The position numbers and the translations under genes are program-made. From the NCBI RefSeq assembly GCF_018390595.1, contig NZ_JAHBAV010000041.1:1-33575 (forward strand): DNA of 33,575 bases, given 5' to 3'. Numbering within the stretch: position 1 is the stretch's first letter; every line of letters starts with the position of its first letter. The DNA is from Dietzia massiliensis (lineage in GTDB: Bacteria; Actinomycetota; Actinomycetes; Mycobacteriales; Mycobacteriaceae). The notes below the pieces were generated by a model. It saw nothing but the letters and a program-made list of their open reading frames with translations, had not been told where the DNA came from and searched no databases. This document shows positions 8,140 through 17,556 of this stretch, in pieces.

Positions 8140-9220
8140 AGTCCACCGTGCGGAAGCTCAGCTCCGAGTCCTCCTCGTAGGTCGACCGTCGTCCGGAATC
8201 CGGGTCGACGTAGGCGGTCCGCGTGGAGGACTCGGTCGTCCCGCCCACCGGCAGGGCGGCCCGGAGGTCGACCGTCAGCTCGCCGGAGCCGGAGACGTCG
8301 TAGGACTCCACGTCCAGGGTGACGCCCGGCCCGCCGTCGGGCGCGGGTGCGGTGAGGGTGTCCTGCGGATCGGGGGCCTCGGTGCGTGACCGGACGGTGG
8401 CGACGTCGCCGTCGAGGTCCACCAGCTCGTAGGTGGTGACCCGGGTCGGGGCGACCGCGTCGTCGACCTGCCGGGTGACCGTCCACCGGGCGCCCACGCC
8501 GATCTCCTCGGTGGGGAACGCGACGGTCGCGTCCGAGATCGCGTTGGCGGTGATCTCGACGCCGGCGCGAGCGGCGTCGGTCGCACCCGCCGGTGCCGCC
8601 AGTGAGAGCTCGCGGATGACGCCGTCGGCGCTGCGGGTCCAGGTGACGGTGAAACCGGGCGCGGTGGCGAACTGCGCGGACCGGCGGTCGTCGACGGAGG
8701 TGAACTCGCGCGCGGTGACGGTCGCCCGCTGGGCGCCGTCGACGTCCGGTTCGGAACGGCCTTCCAGGGTGAGCGTCTGTTCCGGCGTGTCGTCGACCCG
8801 CGGCTCGGAACCCGGGACCTCGGTGCGGGACGTGGTTGCACGGGTCACGGCCACGACCGCCGGTTCGAGCGACGGGGCGTAGGCGAGTACCCGCCGCTCG
8901 CCCTGCCCGGCGTCCACCAGCTCCACGGTGGGGGCGGGTCCGGGGTCGACGCTCACCTCGGGCTCGAGCGCCTGCGCGTCCGGGTCCGCAGCGGCCCCCG
9001 CCCCGGCGGACGTTCCCTGCTCCGTGGCGGAGGGGCCGGCGGCGGGGTCGGAGGCGTCGTCGTCGGCGCACCCGGCGGTACCGACTACGAGGGTGGCCGC
9101 GAGCGCGGCCGCGAGGAGACGTCGACCGGAGCCGCCGCGGCCACCCCGTCCTCGGTCGCCGCCACGCTCGCGGCGGGTGGTTCGGGAGGGGCCGGGGATG
9201 ACGGTCGATCGCGGGTCCAC
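8138..9220 (-). CDS. Predicted lipoprotein of unknown function
   Basis: A 360-residue exported protein beginning at the GTG at 9220. The n-region is long and very Arg-rich (residues about 15-34), followed by a hydrophobic core LLAAALAATLVVGTAGC. The Cys at the end gives a plausible lipobox, although T at -3 is less common. An Ala/Gly/Asp-rich linker leads to a beta-rich domain of about 250 residues with alternating Val/Thr strands and no Cys, which looks like a secreted binding or structural domain. It vaguely recalls actinobacterial DUF6263-type lipoproteins (the AGQGERRVLAYAP start), but I would not assign it. It is divergent from lspA and probably leaderless. Confidence 0.75.
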   Translation of the reverse strand: MDPRSTVIPGPSRTTRRERGGDRGRGGRGGSGRRLLAAALAATLVVGTAGCADDDASDPAAGPSATEQGTSAGAGAAADPDAQALEPEVSVDPGPAPTVELVDAGQGERRVLAYAPSLEPAVVAVTRATTSRTEVPGSEPRVDDTPEQTLTLEGRSEPDVDGAQRATVTAREFTSVDDRRSAQFATAPGFTVTWTRSADGVIRELSLAAPAGATDAARAGVEITANAISDATVAFPTEEIGVGARWTVTRQVDDAVAPTRVTTYELVDLDGDVATVRSRTEAPDPQDTLTAPAPDGGPGVTLDVESYDVSGSGELTVDLRAALPVGGTTESSTRTAYVDPDSGRRSTYEEDSELSFRTVD

Positions 9221-9226
9221 GCCCCG

Positions 9227-9232
9227 AGCCTA
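9227..9232 (-). promoter_or_regulatory. -10 box for a leaderless lipoprotein transcript
   Basis: TAGGCT on the minus strand ends six bases before the GTG at 9220. No ribosome-binding site is visible, so the transcript probably starts at or next to the start codon. Confidence 0.5.
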
Positions 9233-9322
9233 GAGGGTCGTCCGCCGTAGCCCGCCGACCTCGCTCACCCACGTCATCCGGGGCCGCCCACCCGCAGCCG
9301 CCGGGTCGGCGACGTCATCAGG

Positions 9323-9328
9323 GATACT
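9323..9328 (+). promoter_or_regulatory. -10 box for leaderless lspA
   Basis: GATACT lies seven bases before the lspA ATG and no Shine-Dalgarno sequence intervenes. The same hexamer with nearly the same spacing precedes the YigZ-family gene at 19443. Confidence 0.5.
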
Positions 9329-9335
9329 GGGCACC

Positions 9336-9938
9336 ATGACGGAGACCGACGGCACGCGGCCTGACGCCGCGGGAGCGAGCACACCCGGGCCTCGCGCGGC
9401 CGCGCCCGGGTACTTCCGCGCCGGGCCGGTGGTCATGCTGGCGATCGCGGCGGTGGTGATCCTGGTCGACCAGGTCACCAAGGTGCTCGCCGTGGCCAAC
9501 CTGGAGAACGCCCGCCCGATCGAGCTCATCGGCGACACGGTGCGGCTGGTGCTGCTGCGTAATCCGGGCGCCGCGTTCTCGATGGGCACGGAGTTCACGG
9601 TCGTGCTCAGCGTCGTCGCCACGGTCGTGGTGCTGGGGCTGCTGTGGTTCTCCCGCCGCGTCCACTCGACGTGGTGGGCGTGGGGGCTGGGGCTCATCCT
9701 CGGCGGCGCCGCCGGCAACCTCGTGGACCGTTACGTCCGCGCGCCCGGGATCCTGCAGGGCCACGTCGTGGACTTCATGTCCGTCGGCTGGTGGCCGGTG
9801 TTCAACGTCGCGGACTCCTGCCTGGTCGCCGGCGTGATCGTGGTGGCGGTGGCGGTCCTGCGCAACATCGACTTCGACGGCTCGCGCGTGTCGGACGACG
9901 CCGCCCCCGTCGCCAAGGGGGACCCGGCCGATGGGTGA
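9336..9938 (+). CDS. lspA: Lipoprotein signal peptidase (signal peptidase II)
   Basis: An integral membrane aspartic peptidase that removes the signal peptide of diacylglyceryl-modified prolipoproteins. The protein has 200 residues. After a hydrophilic N-terminus of about 28 residues come four membrane segments, with VDQVTK after the first, RNPGAAFS before the second, and the catalytic motifs GNLVDR (D131) and FNVADS (D160). All family signatures are intact. The N-terminal cytoplasmic extension and the charged C-terminal tail are longer than in E. coli, as usual in actinobacteria. The stop overlaps the start of the next gene by 8 bases, so the two are translated from one message. The window itself encodes two lipoproteins that would be substrates. 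Confidence 0.97.
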   Translation: MTETDGTRPDAAGASTPGPRAAAPGYFRAGPVVMLAIAAVVILVDQVTKVLAVANLENARPIELIGDTVRLVLLRNPGAAFSMGTEFTVVLSVVATVVVLGLLWFSRRVHSTWWAWGLGLILGGAAGNLVDRYVRAPGILQGHVVDFMSVGWWPVFNVADSCLVAGVIVVAVAVLRNIDFDGSRVSDDAAPVAKGDPADG

Positions 9939-10857
9939 GCTGCGTACCTTCCCCGTGCCGGACGGTCTCGACGGCATGCGCGTCGACGCCGGGGTCTCCC
10001 GGCTGTTGGGCATCTCGCGCACCGCGGTGGCGGACCTGGCCGGCGAGGGCAAGGTTCTGCTCGACGGCCGCACGGTGGGCAAGTCCGACAAGCTCACCGG
10101 GATGTCCTGGATCGAGGTCGAGATGCCGGAGCCGCGGGCCGAGCCGGCGGTGGTCGCCGAGCCGGTCGAGGGGATGGCGGTCGTCTACTCGGACGCGGAC
10201 ATCGTCGTCGTCGACAAGCCCGTCGGTGTGGCCGCGCACGCCTCGGTCGGCTGGACCGGTCCCACGGTGATCGGCGGCCTGGCCGCCGCCGGGTACCGCA
10301 TCTCGACCTCGGGTCCGCCGGAGCGCAAGGGGATCGTCCACCGCCTTGACGTGGGGACCTCCGGCCTCATGGTGGTGGCGGCGTCGGAGCGGGCGTACAC
10401 ACTGCTCAAGCGGGCGTTCCGCGACCGCACGGTGGACAAGACCTACCACGCGCTGGTGCAGGGCCACCCCGATCCGCTCTCGGGGACGATCGACGCGCCG
10501 ATCGGCCGGCACACGTCGAACGACTGGCGCTTCGCGGTCACCTCCGACGGCAAGCCGTCGATCACGCACTACGACACCCTCGAGGCGCACCAGGCGGCGA
10601 CGTTGGTCGAGGTGAAGCTCGAGACGGGCCGCACCCACCAGATCCGCGTGCACTTCTCGGCGCTGCACCACCCGTGTGCGGGTGACCTCACGTACGGCGC
10701 GGACCCGGTCCTCGCGCGGCGGCTGGGGCTCGAGCGGCAGTGGCTGCACGCGGTGGGCCTCGGTTTCGAGCATCCGGGCACGGGGGCGCGCGTGGACTTC
10801 GAGAGCCGGTACCCCGACGACCTGCAGCACGCGATCGACGTCCTCCGCGACGCATGA
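9931..10857 (+). CDS. RluD-family pseudouridine synthase
   Basis: Isomerises uridine to pseudouridine in RNA, probably 23S rRNA as in the RluC/RluD group. The 308-residue protein has an N-terminal S4 RNA-binding domain (about residues 14-75, with [18 protein letters not shown]). The catalytic domain follows, with [11 protein letters not shown] and the signature HRLDVGTSG, in which D140 is the catalytic aspartate. [12 protein letters not shown] and GDLTYG are the later conserved blocks. The ATG overlaps the lspA 3' end by 8 bases, and its own stop overlaps the next ATG, so translation is coupled on both sides. The lspA-rluD pairing is common in bacteria. The exact uridine target cannot be read from sequence. 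Confidence 0.94.
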   Translation: MGELRTFPVPDGLDGMRVDAGVSRLLGISRTAVADLAGEGKVLLDGRTVGKSDKLTGMSWIEVEMPEPRAEPAVVAEPVEGMAVVYSDADIVVVDKPVGVAAHASVGWTGPTVIGGLAAAGYRISTSGPPERKGIVHRLDVGTSGLMVVAASERAYTLLKRAFRDRTVDKTYHALVQGHPDPLSGTIDAPIGRHTSNDWRFAVTSDGKPSITHYDTLEAHQAATLVEVKLETGRTHQIRVHFSALHHPCAGDLTYGADPVLARRLGLERQWLHAVGLGFEHPGTGARVDFESRYPDDLQHAIDVLRDA

Positions 10858-11615
10858 CCGGCGCCGCGCGCCTGCTACGGGCCGCCGGCGTGGGGGTGGT
10901 GATCGTCCTGGCGCTGGTGACGATCCTCACCGCGCTGCGCACCGAGCTCCCGCGGAGTCCAGGGGTGATGAGCGACGCCCTGGGCCCCGACCCCGGCGAG
11001 CGCGTCGGCGACTACCTCGACCGCGCGGCCGCCTCACTGGTCACCGTGGGCGGCGGGACGGACGTCCCGGGGGGATCCGGTGATGATGGCGACGACGACG
11101 AGGGCCGCGCCCGCGACACCGACGCCCGCCGCTGGGCCCTCGTGAGCGCGGGGGAGGCGTGGTCGGTCGCCGAGGCCGCCGGCGCGGTGCGGGGTCTGCC
11201 GCGCGTCTCGGGGCTGTCCGTGCAGGTGCCGGTCGAGGGGGTCGCGATGCCCGTCACCTACGTGGCGCTGGCCGAGCCGGTGGCGGGGGAGACCGGGCGC
11301 GAGGCGGTGTTCGGCCGGGGCCTCGAGCAGGCGGCCGCGCGGCTCGATCCGACCCCGGCGGGATCGGGCCGGGCCGCCGCGACCGCCGCGCTCACCGCGT
11401 CCCGCATCCGCGCGGGGGAGCCCGCGATCATCGGCCTGCTCGTGCGCGGTACGACCGACCAACTGCGCGCGGTGGCCGACCACCGCGGTGTGCGGGCGGT
11501 GGAGGCGCTGCCGCCCGACGCGGTGTACGGGCGTTTCGCCGTCCGGCCCCTGCTACCGCAGCAGGTCGACGCCGCCCTGCCGCTCCCGGACGCCGCCCCC
11601 GTACCCCCAGCCTGA
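10854..11615 (+). CDS. Membrane-anchored protein of unknown function
   Basis: A 253-residue protein whose ATG overlaps the previous stop in an ATGA arrangement, so it is translationally coupled to the pseudouridine synthase. One hydrophobic segment (about residues 8-27) looks like an uncleaved anchor, with the rest outside the cell. An acidic, Gly-rich stretch (GDDGDDDEG, about residues 75-83) separates an N-terminal helix from a C-terminal domain. That domain has two similar-looking parts, each with a V/L-rich strand around VALAEP and GLLVRGT followed by an Ala-rich helix. I recognise no family. It ends with a Pro/Ala tail. The start is well fixed by the overlap and the absence of other in-frame starts near it. 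Confidence 0.7.
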   Translation: MTGAARLLRAAGVGVVIVLALVTILTALRTELPRSPGVMSDALGPDPGERVGDYLDRAAASLVTVGGGTDVPGGSGDDGDDDEGRARDTDARRWALVSAGEAWSVAEAAGAVRGLPRVSGLSVQVPVEGVAMPVTYVALAEPVAGETGREAVFGRGLEQAAARLDPTPAGSGRAAATAALTASRIRAGEPAIIGLLVRGTTDQLRAVADHRGVRAVEALPPDAVYGRFAVRPLLPQQVDAALPLPDAAPVPPA

Positions 11616-11639
11616 CCGGCCACCGCGGGCGACCGGCGC

Positions 11640-11645
11640 TAGGGT
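11640..11645 (+). promoter_or_regulatory. -10 box for leaderless rarD
   Basis: TAGGGT ends seven bases before the GTG at 11653; no ribosome-binding site precedes that start. This sets the start codon choice for rarD. Confidence 0.5.
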
Positions 11646-11652
11646 TGCGCCG

Positions 11653-12585
11653 GTGAACGGTGAGGCGGCAGGGGAGAAGGACAGGACGGTCGCCGTCGGC
11701 ATGGCGGCCGGCGTCGCGGCGTACACGCTCTGGGGGTTCTTCCCCGCGTTCTTCCCGCTGCTCGAGCCCGCCGGTGCGGTCGAGATCCTCGCCCACCGGA
11801 TCGTGTGGTCGTTCGTCGTCATGACGATCGTGGTCACGCTGCTGCGCGGCTGGGGCCGGGTGCGCGCCGCGGACCGCACCTCCTGGGCCCGCATCGGCGG
11901 CGCGGCCGTCTTCGTCTCGGCCAACTGGGGCGTCTACGTGTACGCGGTCAACTCCGAGCGGGTCACCGAGGCGGCCCTGGGGTACACCATCAACCCGCTG
12001 GTCAGCGTGCTGCTGGGCGTGATCGTCTTCCGCGAACGCCTCAGCCGCCCACAGTGGCTCGCGGTGGCCCTCGCCGTCGTCGCCGTCGGGGTCCTCACCG
12101 CCGGATACGGTCACTTCCCGTACCTGTCGGTCATCCTCGCGGTGAGTTTCGGCCTGTACGGCGTGTTCAAGAAGAAGCTGCGCGTGGACCCGGTGACCGG
12201 GATGCTCGGCGAGGTCGCGGTGACGACGCCCGTCGCGGTGGCGTTCCTCGTCTGGCTGGGTGCGTCCGGCGCGGGCACCTTCACCGGGCACGGTGCGGGG
12301 CACTCCGCGCTGCTGGCCGCCTCCGGCCTCGTCACCGTGGTGCCACTGCTGCTGTTCGCCGTCGCCGCGCAGCGCATCCCGCTGGCCACCGTCGGCATGC
12401 TGCAATACATCGTCCCGGTGCTGCAGATGGCGTGGGGACTGCTCGTCGTGGGAGAGCGACTCGACGCCGTCCAGTGGGTGGGCTTCGCGCTCATCTGGAC
12501 CGCGGTCATCGCGTTCACGCTGGCCGGTCGCACGCCGCGCGCGGCCCGTCCTGGGGGTTCGAGGCCTGTCGGTGATCCGACCTAG
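11653..12585 (+). CDS. rarD: RarD-type EamA transporter
   Basis: A DMT-superfamily membrane protein of 310 residues with about ten hydrophobic helices in two EamA halves. The RarD signature is clear: [15 protein letters not shown] in helix 1, HRIVWSFVV in helix 2, [23 protein letters not shown] and [10 protein letters not shown], then LYGVFKKK and [10 protein letters not shown] in the second half. RarD proteins are predicted exporters linked by name to chloramphenicol sensitivity; the substrate is not known. The GTG at 11653 is chosen because the protein begins just before helix 1 and a -10 box lies seven bases upstream; the longer frame upstream overlaps the previous gene. The dnaE1 promoter overlaps its stop codon. 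Confidence 0.9.
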   Translation: MNGEAAGEKDRTVAVGMAAGVAAYTLWGFFPAFFPLLEPAGAVEILAHRIVWSFVVMTIVVTLLRGWGRVRAADRTSWARIGGAAVFVSANWGVYVYAVNSERVTEAALGYTINPLVSVLLGVIVFRERLSRPQWLAVALAVVAVGVLTAGYGHFPYLSVILAVSFGLYGVFKKKLRVDPVTGMLGEVAVTTPVAVAFLVWLGASGAGTFTGHGAGHSALLAASGLVTVVPLLLFAVAAQRIPLATVGMLQYIVPVLQMAWGLLVVGERLDAVQWVGFALIWTAVIAFTLAGRTPRAARPGGSRPVGDPT

Positions 12586-12588
12586 ACT
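12583..12588 (+). promoter_or_regulatory. Predicted dnaE1 -10 box
   Basis: TAGACT overlaps the TAG stop of rarD and would start transcription near 12595. Unlike its neighbours, dnaE1 has a short leader with a Shine-Dalgarno sequence. Confidence 0.5.
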
Positions 12589-12620
12589 GTGGCGGACGAG
12601 TCCGTAGGAGGAGTGCTTTC

Positions 12621-15600
12621 GTGGGCGATCAGTTCGTGCATCTGCACAATCACACCGAGTTCTCGATGCTCGACGGGATGGCGCAGATCGACCCGCTGTT
12701 CGCGGAGGCGTCACGTCTGGGTATGCCGGCCGTCGGGATGACCGACCACGGCAACATGTACGGCGCCTCGGACTTCTACAAGCAGGCCAAGAAGACCGGG
12801 GTCAAGCCCATCATCGGGATCGAGGCGTACGTCGCGCCCGAGTCGCGGTTCGAGAAGAAGCGCATCCTGTGGGGCGAGAAGCACCAGAAGAGTGACGACG
12901 TCGCCGGCTCCGGCGCCTACACGCACATGACGATGGTCGCCGAGAACGCCACCGGCCTGCGCAACCTGTTTCGGCTGTCCTCGCTGGCCTCGTACGAGGG
13001 GCAGCTGGGCAAGTGGGCGCGCATGGACGCGGAGATCCTCGCCGAGTACTCCGAGGGGATCATCGCCACCTCCGGCTGCCCCTCCGGCGAGATCCAGACC
13101 CGCCTGCGCCTCGGCCACATCAAGGAGGCCTACGAGGCCGCCGAGAAGTGGCAGTCGATCTTCGGCAAGGACAACTTCTTCCTCGAGCTCATGGACCACG
13201 GGATCGACATCGAGCGTCGGGTCCGCGAGGACCTGCTCAAGCTCGGTCGGGACCTGGGCATGCCGCCGCTCGTGACCAACGACTGCCACTACGTCACCCG
13301 CGAGCAGGCCCACGCCCACGAGGCCATGCTCTGCGTCCAGACCGGTAAGACCCTCGCCGACGAGAACCGCTTCAAGTTCGACGGGGACGGCTACTACCTC
13401 AAGTCCGCCCAGGAGATGCGCGCCCAGTGGGACTCCGAGGTCCCGGGCGCGTGCGACAACACCCTGTGGATCGCCGAGCGCGTCCAGCCGTACGACGACA
13501 TCTGGACGCCGCGCGACCGGATGCCCAAGTTCCCCGTCCCCGAGGGCGAGACGGAGGACACGTGGCTGGCCAAGGAGGTCCACAAGGGCCTGCAGTGGCG
13601 CTTCCCCGACGGCGTGCCGCAGGAGTACATCGATCGCGCGAACTTCGAGCTCGAGGTCATCAAGGGCAAGGGTTACCCCGGTTACTTCCTCGTGGTCGGC
13701 GACCTCATCGAGCACGCCCGCTCGATCGGCATCAAAGTCGGGCCCGGCCGAGGGTCCGCCGCCGGCGCGCTGGTGGCGTACGCGCTGAAGATCACGAACA
13801 TCGACCCCATCGAGCACGGCCTGCTGTTCGAGAGGTTCCTCAACCCCGAGCGGCCGTCCGCGCCCGATATCGATATCGACTTCGACGACCGGCGTCGCGG
13901 CGAGATGATCCGCTACGCCTCCGACAAATGGGGCGCCGACAAGATCGCCCAGGTCATCACCTTCGGCACCATCAAGACCAAGGCCGCCATCAAGGACGCC
14001 GCCCGCGTCAACTTCGGCCAGCCCGGGTACGCGATCGCCGACCGCATCACCAAGGCGCTGCCGCCGGCGATCATGGCCAAGGACATCCCGCTGTCCGGCA
14101 TCACCGACCCCAAGCACGAGCGGTACGGCGAGGCCGCCGAGGTGCGCCAGCTCCTCGAGACCGACCCCGACGTCAAGCGGATCTACGACACGGCCCGCGG
14201 GCTGGAGGGCATGGTCCGTCAGGCCGGCGTCCACGCGTGCGCGGTGATCATGTCCTCCGAGCCGCTGCTCGACGTGATCCCCATGTGGAAGCGCGCGCAG
14301 GACGGCGCCATCATCACCGGCTGGGACTACCCGTCGTGTGAGGACATCGGCCTGCTCAAGATGGACTTCCTGGGCCTGCGCAACCTCACGGTGATCGGCG
14401 ACTGCCTGGAGAACATCAAGCTCAACCGCGGCGAGGAGATCGACCTCGACACGCTGAGCACGGACGACCAGGCCACCTACGACCTGCTCGCCCGCGGTGA
14501 CACCCTGGGCGTGTTCCAGCTCGACTCCGGCGGCATGCGCGAGCTGCTCAAGCGGATGAAGCCCACCGGCTTCAACGACATCGTCGCCGCCCTCGCCCTG
14601 TACCGACCCGGCCCCATGGGCATGGGAACGCACTGGAACTACGCCGACCGGAAGAACGGCAAGCAGGAACTGGTGCCCATCCACCCCGAGCTGGAGGAGC
14701 CGCTCAAGGAGATCCTCGGGGAGACCCACGGCCTGATCGTCTACCAGGAGCAGATCATGGCCATCTCCCGCGAGCTCGCGGGATACACGGCCGGCGAGGC
14801 CGACGGCTTCCGTAAGGCCATGGGTAAGAAGAAGGCCGAGGTCCTGGCCGCGGAGTACGAGAAGTTCTCGGGCGGCATGTTCGAGCGCGGGTTCTCCAAG
14901 GAGGCCGTCGACGCGCTGTGGGGCACCATCGAGCCCTTCGCCTCGTACGCGTTCAACAAGTCCCACGCCGCCGGCTACGGCCTCGTGTCCTTCTGGACCG
15001 GCTACCTCAAGGCCAACTACCCGGCCGAGTACATGGCCGCGCTGCTCACCTCCGTCGGGGACGACAAGGACAAGGCCGCCCTGTACCTGTCCAACTGCCG
15101 GCAGATGGGCATCAAGGTGCTCCCGCCGTCGGTCAACGAGTCGCTGACCAACTTCGCCTCCGTCGGTAAGGACATCCGGTTCGGCCTGGGTGCCGTGCGC
15201 AACGTCGGCGCCCAGGTCGTGGACTCGATCGTCGCCGCCCGCGAGGCCAAGGGCGAGTTCACCGACTTCTCGGACTACCTCGCCAAGATCGACCAGACCG
15301 CCTGCACCAAGAAGGTCACCGAGTCGCTCATCAAGGCCGGTGCCTTCGACTCGCTCGGTCATCCGCGCAAGGGTCTGTTCCTCGTCCACGCGGACGCGGT
15401 CGAATCGGTGATGTCCACCAAGAAGGCCGAGGCCGTCGGCCAGTTCGACCTCTTCGGTGGGGGAGACGACACCGCGGCCGACGCCGGCTTCGGTGACGTG
15501 TTCGCCGTCCGCGTGCCCGACGAGGAGTGGGACACCAAGCAGAAACTGGCCCTCGAGCGCGAGATGCTGGGCCTGTACGTCTCCGGCCACCCGCTCGACG

Positions 15601-16166
15601 GGCTCGAGGCCGCGCTGGAGGCCAAGACCGACACGAACATCGCCACGATCCACGAGGGCGAACTGCCCCACGGCACCGCCGTGACGATCGGCGGGATCAT
15701 CTCCGGTGTCGACCGGCGGGTGAACAAGAACGGCGAGCCGTGGGCGATCGTGACGATCGAGGACTTCAACGGCAGCGTCGAGGTGCTGTTCTTCCCCAAG
15801 ACCTACCGGATCGCCGCCCTGGACATCGCCGAGGACGCGGTCGTGCTGGTCAAGGCGAGGATCAACATCCGTGAGGACCGCGTGTCGGTCTTCGGCGACA
15901 CCCTCGAGGTGCCGGACCTGGTCGTCGGCGGGAACGGCGCGCCGCTCGCGCTGACGCTGCAGACGCGGATGTGCACCATCGAGACCGTCACCGCGCTCAA
16001 GCAGGTCTTGGTCCGCCACCCCGGCCCCTCGGACGTCCACCTGCGGTTGGTCAACGGCAACTTCTCGACCGTCTTGCGGCTCGACGACCAACTGCGGGTC
16101 GAGACCTCGTCCTCCCTCATGGGAGACCTCAAGGCGCTACTCGGCGCCGGCTGCCTCGCGGGCTGA
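12621..16166 (+). CDS. dnaE1: Replicative DNA polymerase III alpha subunit
   Basis: Catalytic subunit of the chromosomal replicase, 1181 residues, typical for actinobacterial DnaE1. The GTG start has AGGAGG at 12606-12611, nine bases upstream. The N-terminal PHP domain keeps its metal-binding motifs ([26 protein letters not shown]), so it may have the proofreading exonuclease activity known for mycobacterial DnaE1. The C-family polymerase active site is PDIDIDFDD (D416, D418), with a likely third carboxylate, D653, in FNDIVA. The helix-hairpin-helix region is followed by QFDLF (941-945), a textbook beta-clamp motif, and an OB-fold (about residues 1010-1100, [12 protein letters not shown]). 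No intein or frameshift is present. A long antisense frame opposite it is a shadow. Confidence 0.98.
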   Translation: MGDQFVHLHNHTEFSMLDGMAQIDPLFAEASRLGMPAVGMTDHGNMYGASDFYKQAKKTGVKPIIGIEAYVAPESRFEKKRILWGEKHQKSDDVAGSGAYTHMTMVAENATGLRNLFRLSSLASYEGQLGKWARMDAEILAEYSEGIIATSGCPSGEIQTRLRLGHIKEAYEAAEKWQSIFGKDNFFLELMDHGIDIERRVREDLLKLGRDLGMPPLVTNDCHYVTREQAHAHEAMLCVQTGKTLADENRFKFDGDGYYLKSAQEMRAQWDSEVPGACDNTLWIAERVQPYDDIWTPRDRMPKFPVPEGETEDTWLAKEVHKGLQWRFPDGVPQEYIDRANFELEVIKGKGYPGYFLVVGDLIEHARSIGIKVGPGRGSAAGALVAYALKITNIDPIEHGLLFERFLNPERPSAPDIDIDFDDRRRGEMIRYASDKWGADKIAQVITFGTIKTKAAIKDAARVNFGQPGYAIADRITKALPPAIMAKDIPLSGITDPKHERYGEAAEVRQLLETDPDVKRIYDTARGLEGMVRQAGVHACAVIMSSEPLLDVIPMWKRAQDGAIITGWDYPSCEDIGLLKMDFLGLRNLTVIGDCLENIKLNRGEEIDLDTLSTDDQATYDLLARGDTLGVFQLDSGGMRELLKRMKPTGFNDIVAALALYRPGPMGMGTHWNYADRKNGKQELVPIHPELEEPLKEILGETHGLIVYQEQIMAISRELAGYTAGEADGFRKAMGKKKAEVLAAEYEKFSGGMFERGFSKEAVDALWGTIEPFASYAFNKSHAAGYGLVSFWTGYLKANYPAEYMAALLTSVGDDKDKAALYLSNCRQMGIKVLPPSVNESLTNFASVGKDIRFGLGAVRNVGAQVVDSIVAAREAKGEFTDFSDYLAKIDQTACTKKVTESLIKAGAFDSLGHPRKGLFLVHADAVESVMSTKKAEAVGQFDLFGGGDDTAADAGFGDVFAVRVPDEEWDTKQKLALEREMLGLYVSGHPLDGLEAALEAKTDTNIATIHEGELPHGTAVTIGGIISGVDRRVNKNGEPWAIVTIEDFNGSVEVLFFPKTYRIAALDIAEDAVVLVKARINIREDRVSVFGDTLEVPDLVVGGNGAPLALTLQTRMCTIETVTALKQVLVRHPGPSDVHLRLVNGNFSTVLRLDDQLRVETSSSLMGDLKALLGAGCLAG

Positions 16167-16175
16167 CCGCGGCCG

Positions 16176-16200
16176 CCCGGCACACGCGTGTCTCGCCGGG
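16176..16200 (+). terminator. Hairpin after dnaE1
   Basis: CCCGGC (16176-16181) pairs with GCCGGG (16195-16200) and encloses a self-complementary ACACGCGTGT. It lies just past the dnaE1 stop and before the ilvA promoter; no T-run follows. Confidence 0.5.
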
Positions 16201-16256
16201 TGCCGCGCGCCGCTGCGCACGCGGTGACCGGTTGGCGGTGATCGCGGGGGCGGTGG

Positions 16257-16262
16257 GACACT
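16257..16262 (+). promoter_or_regulatory. Possible -10 box for leaderless ilvA
   Basis: GACACT lies seven bases before the GTG at 16270. The hexamer is a weaker match than the others in the window, but there is no ribosome-binding site either. Confidence 0.35.
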
Positions 16263-16269
16263 GGTGGTT

Positions 16270-17544
16270 GTGACCGCCACCGAACCCGCGCCCACCCAGG
16301 TCGTGACCACCGACGACATCGACGCCGCAGCCCGCCGGATCGGCGAGGTCATCCGGTCGACCGACCTGCAGGCCAGCGAGCGGCTCAGCGAGCAGACCGG
16401 CGCGCGCATCCTGCTCAAGCGGGAGGACCAGCAGGCGGTCCGTTCCTACAAGATCCGCGGCGCGTACAACCTCATGGCGCAGCTGACCGGCGACGAGCGC
16501 AGCGCGGGCGTGGTCACCGCCAGCGCCGGCAACCACGCCCAGGGCGTGGCGTTCGCCTGCCGGGTCCTGGGGATCAACGGCCGCATCTACGTGCCGACCA
16601 ACACGCCCAAGCAGAAGCGCGACAGGATTCTGGCCCACGGCCGCAGCTGGGTCGAGCTCGTCGTGACCGGCACGAACTTCGACGCCGCGCAGGCGGCTGC
16701 CCGCGCGGACGCCAAGCGCACCGGGGCGACGATGGTGCCGCCGTTCGACCACCCCGACACGATGGCCGGACAGGGCACGATCGCCGCCGAGATCCTCGCG
16801 CAGCTCGACGAGGTCCCCGACGCGGTGGTGGTCCCGGTCGGTGGCGGCGGACTGGCCGGGGGCATCGCGACCTATCTGGCCGAGTACGCGCCGGACTGCA
16901 AGATCATCGCCGTCGAGCCCGCCGGCGCCCCGTCGCTGACGAGGGCACTGGAGGCGGGGGAGCCCGTCACCCTCGACACGGTCGACACCTTCGTCGACGG
17001 CGCCTCCGTCGCCCGGCTCGGTGACTTCCCATTCGGTGTCATCTCCTCGATGACCGAGCGGATCCAGGTCCTCACGGTGGACGAGGGCGCGGTGTGCACG
17101 GAGATGTTGGAGCTTTACCAGAACGAGGGGATCATCTGTGAGCCCGCCGGCGCGCTGGCGGTGACGGCCCTCCACCAGCTCGACATCGACGAGGGCGCCA
17201 CTGTCGTCTGCATCGTCTCCGGCGGGAACAACGACGTCTCGCGGTACAGCGAGATCATCGAGCGATCCCTCGTCCACAAGGGGCTCAAGCACTACTTCCT
17301 GGTGAAGTTCCCGCAGGAGCCGGGCCAGCTGCGTCGCTTCCTCGACGAGGTCCTGGGTCCCGAGGACGACATCACGCTGTTCGAGTACCTCAAGCGCAAC
17401 AACCGCGAATTCGGCGCGGCGCTGGTGGGCATCGAGCTCGGGTCGGCCACCGGCCTGCACTCACTGCTCGAGCGCATGGACGCCTCCCGCATCGACTGCG
17501 AGCGCCTCGAGCCGGGCACTGCGGCGTACGAATACCTGACCTGA
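16270..17544 (+). CDS. ilvA: Threonine ammonia-lyase (threonine dehydratase)
   Basis: PLP enzyme that converts threonine to 2-oxobutanoate and ammonia, the first step of isoleucine synthesis. The protein has 424 residues. RSYKIRGAYN holds the PLP lysine K61; SAGNHAQG (85-92) and the tetraglycine loop GGGGLAGG (191-198) bind the cofactor and its phosphate. From about residue 341 a single ACT-like regulatory domain follows (HYFLVKFPQEPGQLRRFL), the short form seen in Corynebacterium, expected to mediate isoleucine inhibition. A GTG six bases earlier (16264) is the alternative start; the promoter spacing favours 16270. The gene faces treZ with only 12 bases between the stops. Confidence 0.95.
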   Translation: MTATEPAPTQVVTTDDIDAAARRIGEVIRSTDLQASERLSEQTGARILLKREDQQAVRSYKIRGAYNLMAQLTGDERSAGVVTASAGNHAQGVAFACRVLGINGRIYVPTNTPKQKRDRILAHGRSWVELVVTGTNFDAAQAAARADAKRTGATMVPPFDHPDTMAGQGTIAAEILAQLDEVPDAVVVPVGGGGLAGGIATYLAEYAPDCKIIAVEPAGAPSLTRALEAGEPVTLDTVDTFVDGASVARLGDFPFGVISSMTERIQVLTVDEGAVCTEMLELYQNEGIICEPAGALAVTALHQLDIDEGATVVCIVSGGNNDVSRYSEIIERSLVHKGLKHYFLVKFPQEPGQLRRFLDEVLGPEDDITLFEYLKRNNREFGAALVGIELGSATGLHSLLERMDASRIDCERLEPGTAAYEYLT

Positions 17545-17556
17545 CCCGACCGGGCG

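Noticed and set aside
6333..9272. One fused minus-strand gene spanning ansA and the lipoprotein region
   Set aside because: The asparaginase homology ends near 7418; further upstream the frame runs antisense to the MTB12-like gene and through repeats without protein-like sequence.
12711..16091. Very long open frame on the minus strand opposite dnaE1
   Set aside because: Same GC-driven shadow effect; the dnaE1 motifs on the plus strand are complete and continuous.
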